NCBI GenBank assembly: GCA_902495835.1
Contig: CABUYS010000019.1
Coordinates: 1 to 17,395, forward strand
Length of the DNA: 17,395 nt
Source of the DNA: an uncultured Oscillospiraceae bacterium
Lineage (GTDB): Bacteria; Bacillota; Clostridia; Oscillospirales; Acutalibacteraceae
Direction: 5' to 3'
Part shown: positions 14,176-17,395 of the stretch, one piece after another
Position numbering within the stretch: position 1 is the stretch's first letter
Layout of the letters: each line of letters starts with the position of its first letter
Translations under genes and position numbers: made by a program
The notes under the pieces: generated by a model
Seen by the model: only the letters and a program-made list of their open reading frames with translations
The model's database searches: none
Told to the model about the DNA's origin: nothing

Positions 14176-14210
14176 CGTATTCTCCTTAACAATTATATTG
14201 TGATAATATA

Positions 14211-14239
14211 ATTATACAAAAATAATTTGATAATATCAA
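14211..14239 (-). promoter_or_regulatory. Sigma-A promoter for array member 12
   Basis: TTGATA (14234-14239), a 17-bp spacer and TATAAT (14211-14216) on the - strand, 36 bp before the start codon. Confidence 0.7.
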
Positions 14240-14279
14240 AGTTAAAAATAAACATTTGCTTGATTTACAGTCGATATTT

Positions 14280-14517
14280 CAATTTCGGGTGTAACTCTAA
14301 TAATATATCAGTAATCCATAAGTGGATTCTTTAGCGACCTGAAACACATATATTTACTACTTGCTACTCTTAAAAGGATTTCTTGGTATAAAATAAATTT
14401 AGTTAATTTTTTAGTTGTGTTTAAATTAATTTTCTCTTTAAAATATTCCGTAAAAGCTTATATGCTTATGTGAAATTTGACTTAACAAAATCTTCATAAA
14501 TTACTGTATTTTTTCAT
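14280..14517 (-). pseudogene. Probable remnant of an array gene
   Basis: AGGAAGAATTAAAATGAAAA on the - strand gives a ribosome binding site and an MKK-type start at 14517, but the frame stops after seven codons (MKKYSNL). Another frame further on reads YFKEKINLNTTKKLTKFILY, then EILLRVASSKYM, similar in style to mature helical segments of neighbours. I see no intact signal peptide. The IS200 copy B lies just upstream. The call rests on the start context and weak resemblance. Confidence 0.33.
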
Positions 14518-14582
14518 TTTAATTCTTCCTAATACATTCTAAACTGTCAGAATTATTTCTAGTTTATTATTTAAATTACATC

Positions 14583-14975
14583 AAATCATACGATTGTCGC
14601 ATGGTTTCATGGTAGCTTAAGTGGTTTAAGAAGGACAAAAAACTCCTTTTGATGTAGAATATAATAACAGTTAGGGAACTGCTAAAGGGGTACATCAAAA
14701 GTATGACATTCAAAGTAAATGACACATACATTTCATTACATACAAAGTGGAACAGCAAATATCATAAAGATTAGAAATAGTAGCTATATTTAGAAAATAA
14801 ATAATATGAATTGGTAGAATATTTGATATTTGATAATATAGATTTATTTATGGATAGCAATTAACGAATCTTTTGCAAGTGCCAAACTGTGTATTAGCCT
14901 CCTTTAGAGGTGGTTAGTATAACAAGGTATGAATTCGCCAGCTAAAGAAATACCCCAGCTAGGCTGGGGATGTTT
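14583..14975 (+). mobile_element. Internally deleted, non-autonomous IS200-type element, copy B
   Basis: About 390 bp collinear with copy A at 4641-5025. The left end is a hairpin (CATACGA / TCGCATG, 14587-14603). CTTTTGATGTA and TACATCAAAAG form a perfect inverted pair ahead of the transposase start, as in IS200 leaders, with CAGTT/AACTG inside it. The right end is a perfect CCCCAGC-TAG-GCTGGGG hairpin (14953-14969). The frame from ATG at 14702 reads MTFKVNDTYISLHTKWNSKY, very like IS200 TnpA N-termini, and is cut short after HKD. A remnant of the C-terminus (NIDLFMDSN) follows. The middle of tnpA, including the HUH and tyrosine motifs, is absent. Confidence 0.75.
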
Positions 14976-14988
14976 ATTAAACATAACA

Positions 14989-15028
14989 AAACAAAGATAA
15001 CACATCGATTGAAATGTTATCTTTGTTT
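14989..15028 (-). terminator. Terminator of array member 13
   Basis: A perfect 14-bp stem (AAACAAAGATAACA / TGTTATCTTTGTTT) with a 12-base loop lies just after the stop codon of the gene at 15034. Confidence 0.8.
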
Positions 15029-15033
15029 AAGAT

Positions 15034-15753
15034 TTATCGCATTATAATTAATGTAAACTCGTGATTTACAGTACCTTCAAGAGAAAAAGTCGCTTTTAAT
15101 CTATTTCTGTAGTAAGATACCGTTACAGTGTCTGCTTCAATTGCTCCGGAAATTTCCGAATTTAAAATACACAAAAGTTGGGTAACCTCAAAGTGTGAAA
15201 GATTATTCCTGTTATTATAGTTAAAATTTTCCAAAACACGAACAAGAGCTAAGACTTTAAATTCTACGAGTGAAAATCTATTTTGACCTGTTGGAAATAG
15301 TTCTGCTTCAAATAATTGTATATTTTGTTGCACACTACTTATTGTATTTTCAATATCTTCTCGAGTAATGGGTTCACGTGGTATGTTGAAAGTAAAATCA
15401 TAAGAATAGTTATTTGAAATAGCTGATATATCTTCTAATTCTTCTATAGTATCTTGTCTATATTCTTCTCTTCTTCGTAATTCTGCTTCTCGTGCTTCTT
15501 CTCTTTCACTTAATATTTGTAATTCTGCTTCTTCCGGACTCAACCCCTCTTCTGCCATTCTTAGCCTTTGTCGTTCTATTTCTCTTAACCCTAGCATTTG
15601 CATTCTTCTTAATTCTTCTTCAAAGCTAGGGACATATTTTAGAATAAAACTTTCTTTTGTGTTAAAATTTTTTTTAGCTCTCACGGGTGATAAATTTGAA
15701 ATTAATGTCATAGCTGATAAAAATACTGCTAAAGTTTTGAATGATTTTTTCAC
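15034..15753 (-). CDS. Secreted coiled-coil protein, array member 13
   Basis: A 239-aa protein of unknown function that starts with GTG, supported by AAGGAG 7 bp upstream and the signal peptide MKKSFKTLAVFLSAMTLISN ending at SPVRA (residue 26). Residues 43-110 are a long charged helix rich in Glu, Arg and Leu (LRRMQMLGLREIERQRL, REEAREAELRRREEYRQ), probably a coiled coil. The C-terminal third (about 170-239) has the shared array ending: NNLSHFEVTQLLCILNSE, then IEADTVTVSYY and strands ending FTLIIMR. The signal peptide is closest to that of member 12. A promoter and a strong terminator flank it, so it is transcribed alone. Confidence 0.78.
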   Translation of the reverse strand: MKKSFKTLAVFLSAMTLISNLSPVRAKKNFNTKESFILKYVPSFEEELRRMQMLGLREIERQRLRMAEEGLSPEEAELQILSEREEAREAELRRREEYRQDTIEELEDISAISNNYSYDFTFNIPREPITREDIENTISSVQQNIQLFEAELFPTGQNRFSLVEFKVLALVRVLENFNYNNRNNLSHFEVTQLLCILNSEISGAIEADTVTVSYYRNRLKATFSLEGTVNHEFTLIIMR

Positions 15754-15787
15754 AAATAATCTCCTTACTAATATAAAATTTATTTTT

Positions 15788-15816
15788 ATTTTATTTTAAA
15801 TTAAAATTAAAGTCAA
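15788..15816 (-). promoter_or_regulatory. Sigma-A promoter for array member 13
   Basis: TTGACT (15811-15816), a 17-bp spacer and TAAAAT (15788-15793) on the - strand. Confidence 0.6.
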
Positions 15817-15917
15817 GATAAAATAAAAAATATCGAATTAATATACAAAACCTCGTAGGATAAAATATTTATGCTTTTTTATTGTATAAAGTTTTAAAAA
15901 GTTAGCTGCATGGAAAT

Positions 15918-16562
15918 TTATTTTAATCTGCTGATAATGCCTGCGTCGCTGCTGGGTAGCTTTACTTGAAAAGTTTTATTTTCTCCACAAAGACATTCTA
16001 TTTTCATTTCTACATTTATGTATTCTATAGTTAAATTGTCTACATCTATTGTTTTTTCAGCATCAAGTTTGGAATCACAATTTGCAATAAGTAAAATGAG
16101 AATCAAAAGGTACCGGGAAATATGGCTGCGGTTCACATAAATAGAACCTCTTGCTGCATCCACTAGCGTCATTATACATAAAGCACGTTTCTGATCACCA
16201 CTTAAATAACTAAGACATTCTTCAGGTAAGATATCATAGATTATTTTATTAAGTACGTTCTCGTTTTTTTACGTTCTTGTTGCAACATATCCAGTGTAAT
16301 TTGCATTTTTCCGCCTTCTACATTAAAAAATCTAGCAGTAATAGTTTTTTTATGTCTTTTATAAATATATCTTGGACTATTATGAGGAGAAAATAATGGT
16401 AGCTTTCCCTTAAAAATTACTTCTATAATTGTTTTTGTTTCAGGTATAACATAACCCACCAACCTCAGATTCTTTAAAAGCAGAGACATCTGTAGTTGTT
16501 ATGCTTGAAGCTAAAGTTGCAACTGATAAAAGTGTAGCTAAAAATTTAAGTGATTTTTTCAT
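15918..16562 (-). pseudogene. Frameshifted secreted array gene, member 14
   Basis: From the ATG at 16562 (AAGGA upstream) the - strand encodes a full signal peptide, MKKSLKFLATLLSVATLASS to DVSA (residue 28), then FKESEVGGLCYT and a stop. A second frame takes over near 16460 (GYVIPETKTIIEVIFKGKLP...) and runs to a stop at 16241. A third frame resumes at an A7 run near 16260-16270 (NENVLNKIIYDILPEE, then RALCIMTLVDAARG) and ends at 15918 with LLILILLIANC and VDNLTIEYINV, the usual array ending. One insertion or deletion at each junction would restore a protein of about 210 residues. The promoter is intact, so this may be a recent pseudogene, a phase-variable gene or an assembly error at the homopolymer. 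Confidence 0.7.
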
Positions 16563-16598
16563 TACTATTTTCCTTAATATCTATAATATAATAACTTT

Positions 16599-16627
16599 AT
16601 TATACACTAACAAATTTCTAATGTCAA
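16599..16627 (-). promoter_or_regulatory. Sigma-A promoter for broken member 14
   Basis: Perfect TTGACA (16622-16627), a 17-bp spacer and perfect TATAAT (16599-16604) on the - strand, homologous to the promoter at 8019-8047. Confidence 0.78.
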
Positions 16628-16664
16628 CAATAATCATAACTAAAATTAAGAAATGTGGTTATGA

Positions 16665-16706
16665 TAAAAATACAAAAAGCAGCGTATCAATAACACGCCG
16701 CTTTTT
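16665..16706 (-). terminator. Terminator of array member 15
   Basis: AAAAAGCGGCGT pairs with ACGCTGCTTTTT on the - strand (one G-T pair) over a 9-base loop. It is related to the hairpin after member 6. Confidence 0.75.
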
Positions 16707-16714
16707 AGTAAACA

Positions 16715-17395
16715 TTAATGCAGAGGTATTTTACGATCAAAAATCTTCATTCTATAATATTTTAACGTAATAGCCATATATTCTTTGGATATATGTATTT
16801 CTACATTATCATAATCTCCCTCAGGAACTATAATTCCATATTTATTGTAAATAGCATAAACAAGATTAAATATATGAATATCTTCCTTGAGAGCTTTCTG
16901 AGTTCTTGGAGACACAAACATACAAGGACTAACAAGACCACACGGAACACATAATTTATCGATTGTATATAAAGCTTCTATAATGGGAAATGCTCCGGGA
17001 TTATACGCTAATATTCCAGGAATTTCTTTATATTCCTCTTCACAGTATAAACAAAATCTGTCATATTCATATTTTAAATTTCTATTTCGTTTTTGTTGTT
17101 GTTCTGGTTGTTTTAGTTGTTTTAGATATTCTCTAAAATTTCGGGTACGTGAATCCTCCTCAGGATATTCATTGAACATTTTAAAACTGAGTACATACTC
17201 CGGATTCTTCGGATTCTTTTCTAATATTTTTTTAATTCGTTGTAAATACTTTAGAATTGAGTCAAATTCTTTTATTTCTTCATCTGAGAATTCAGTTGAA
17301 GTTTTGGCTGAAGTCTTGGTTGGGGTTTCGGTTGAAGTTTCCGGCCCTGCAGCTCCTACAAATCCGGCACTTGAAGCTAAAGTTAATGAAGATAA
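16715..17395 (-). CDS. Secreted protein, array member 15, 5' end outside the window
   Basis: The frame is open to the window edge, so the methionine at 17179 is internal and not the start. The first visible residues, LSSLTLASSAGFVGAAGPE, are the end of a signal peptide almost identical to that of member 6 (LSSLILASSAEF). About ten N-terminal residues are missing. A Thr/Ser-rich linker (ETSTETPTKTSAKTSTE) follows, then a Lys-rich helix and a Gln-rich basic patch (QLKQPEQQQKRNRN). Several cysteines follow (FCLYCEEE, LCVPCGL, SPCMF), including a CxxC and a near CxxC pair. The end has NLVYAIYNKYG and DYDNVEIHI, the array's C-terminal pattern. Of the 226 visible residues none suggests a known enzyme. 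Confidence 0.75.
   Translation of the reverse strand, partial: LSSLTLASSAGFVGAAGPETSTETPTKTSAKTSTEFSDEEIKEFDSILKYLQRIKKILEKNPKNPEYVLSFKMFNEYPEEDSRTRNFREYLKQLKQPEQQQKRNRNLKYEYDRFCLYCEEEYKEIPGILAYNPGAFPIIEALYTIDKLCVPCGLVSPCMFVSPRTQKALKEDIHIFNLVYAIYNKYGIIVPEGDYDNVEIHISKEYMAITLKYYRMKIFDRKIPLH

Noticed and set aside
16715..17179. A 154-aa gene starting at the methionine at 17179
   Set aside because: The frame stays open to the window edge and the upstream part encodes a signal peptide end, so this is an internal methionine.
2270..17395. CRISPR array or phage structural cluster
   Set aside because: There are no regularly spaced identical short repeats, and apart from the genes at 1-2169 there are no tail, capsid or integrase motifs.

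Overview
This is an AT-rich bacterial window. The single 5S rRNA gene has Bacillota/Clostridia-type sequence. Promoters are near-consensus sigma-A (TTGACA, 17 bp, TATAAT) and ribosome binding sites are AGGAG-like, so a low-GC Clostridia-type organism is the best guess. The contents (edge of a contractile injection system, an array of secreted proteins, decayed genes, IS200 remnants) would suit a host-associated, possibly intracellular, bacterium. That lifestyle is inference only.

Region 1 (1-2200, + strand) is the 3' edge of an apparent extracellular contractile injection system (eCIS) operon. It holds the last codons of a PAAR-like (DUF4280-like) spike-tip gene, then a complete 690-aa AAA+ ATPase of the eCIS type (Afp15/PVC15-like), closed by a strong hairpin.

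Region 2 (2270-17395, all on the - strand) is a long array of small genes that nearly all begin with a Sec signal peptide (MKK + hydrophobic core + A-x-A) followed by a short, divergent mature domain. Fourteen look intact (one runs off the window edge) and four are broken. None matches a named family that I recognise, but they are related to each other. Recurring themes are an acidic/EY helix, a second helix rich in LL, and a C-terminal beta-rich end with a V-x-I-x-Y type strand. At least ten genes or gene pairs have their own near-consensus promoter or their own terminator hairpin, so the array looks like many small transcription units rather than one operon. One two-gene unit has been duplicated (8563-10041 and 10890-12386). 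Signal peptides are alike within each pair while mature domains are alike across pairs. The 568-aa member is repeat-rich and carries two short basic clusters resembling eukaryotic nuclear localisation signals.

Inserted among these genes are a lone 5S rRNA gene with its own promoter and terminator (8136-8338) and two copies of an internally deleted IS200-type element (about 4641-5025 and 14583-14975). Each deleted element lies next to a decayed array gene.

How the parts might work together: the eCIS delivers payloads loaded in the cytoplasm, whereas the array proteins leave through Sec. The two are therefore probably separate systems that share a neighbourhood. The array looks like a fast-evolving secreted repertoire (effectors or surface/host-interaction proteins) maintained by duplication, gene conversion and decay.
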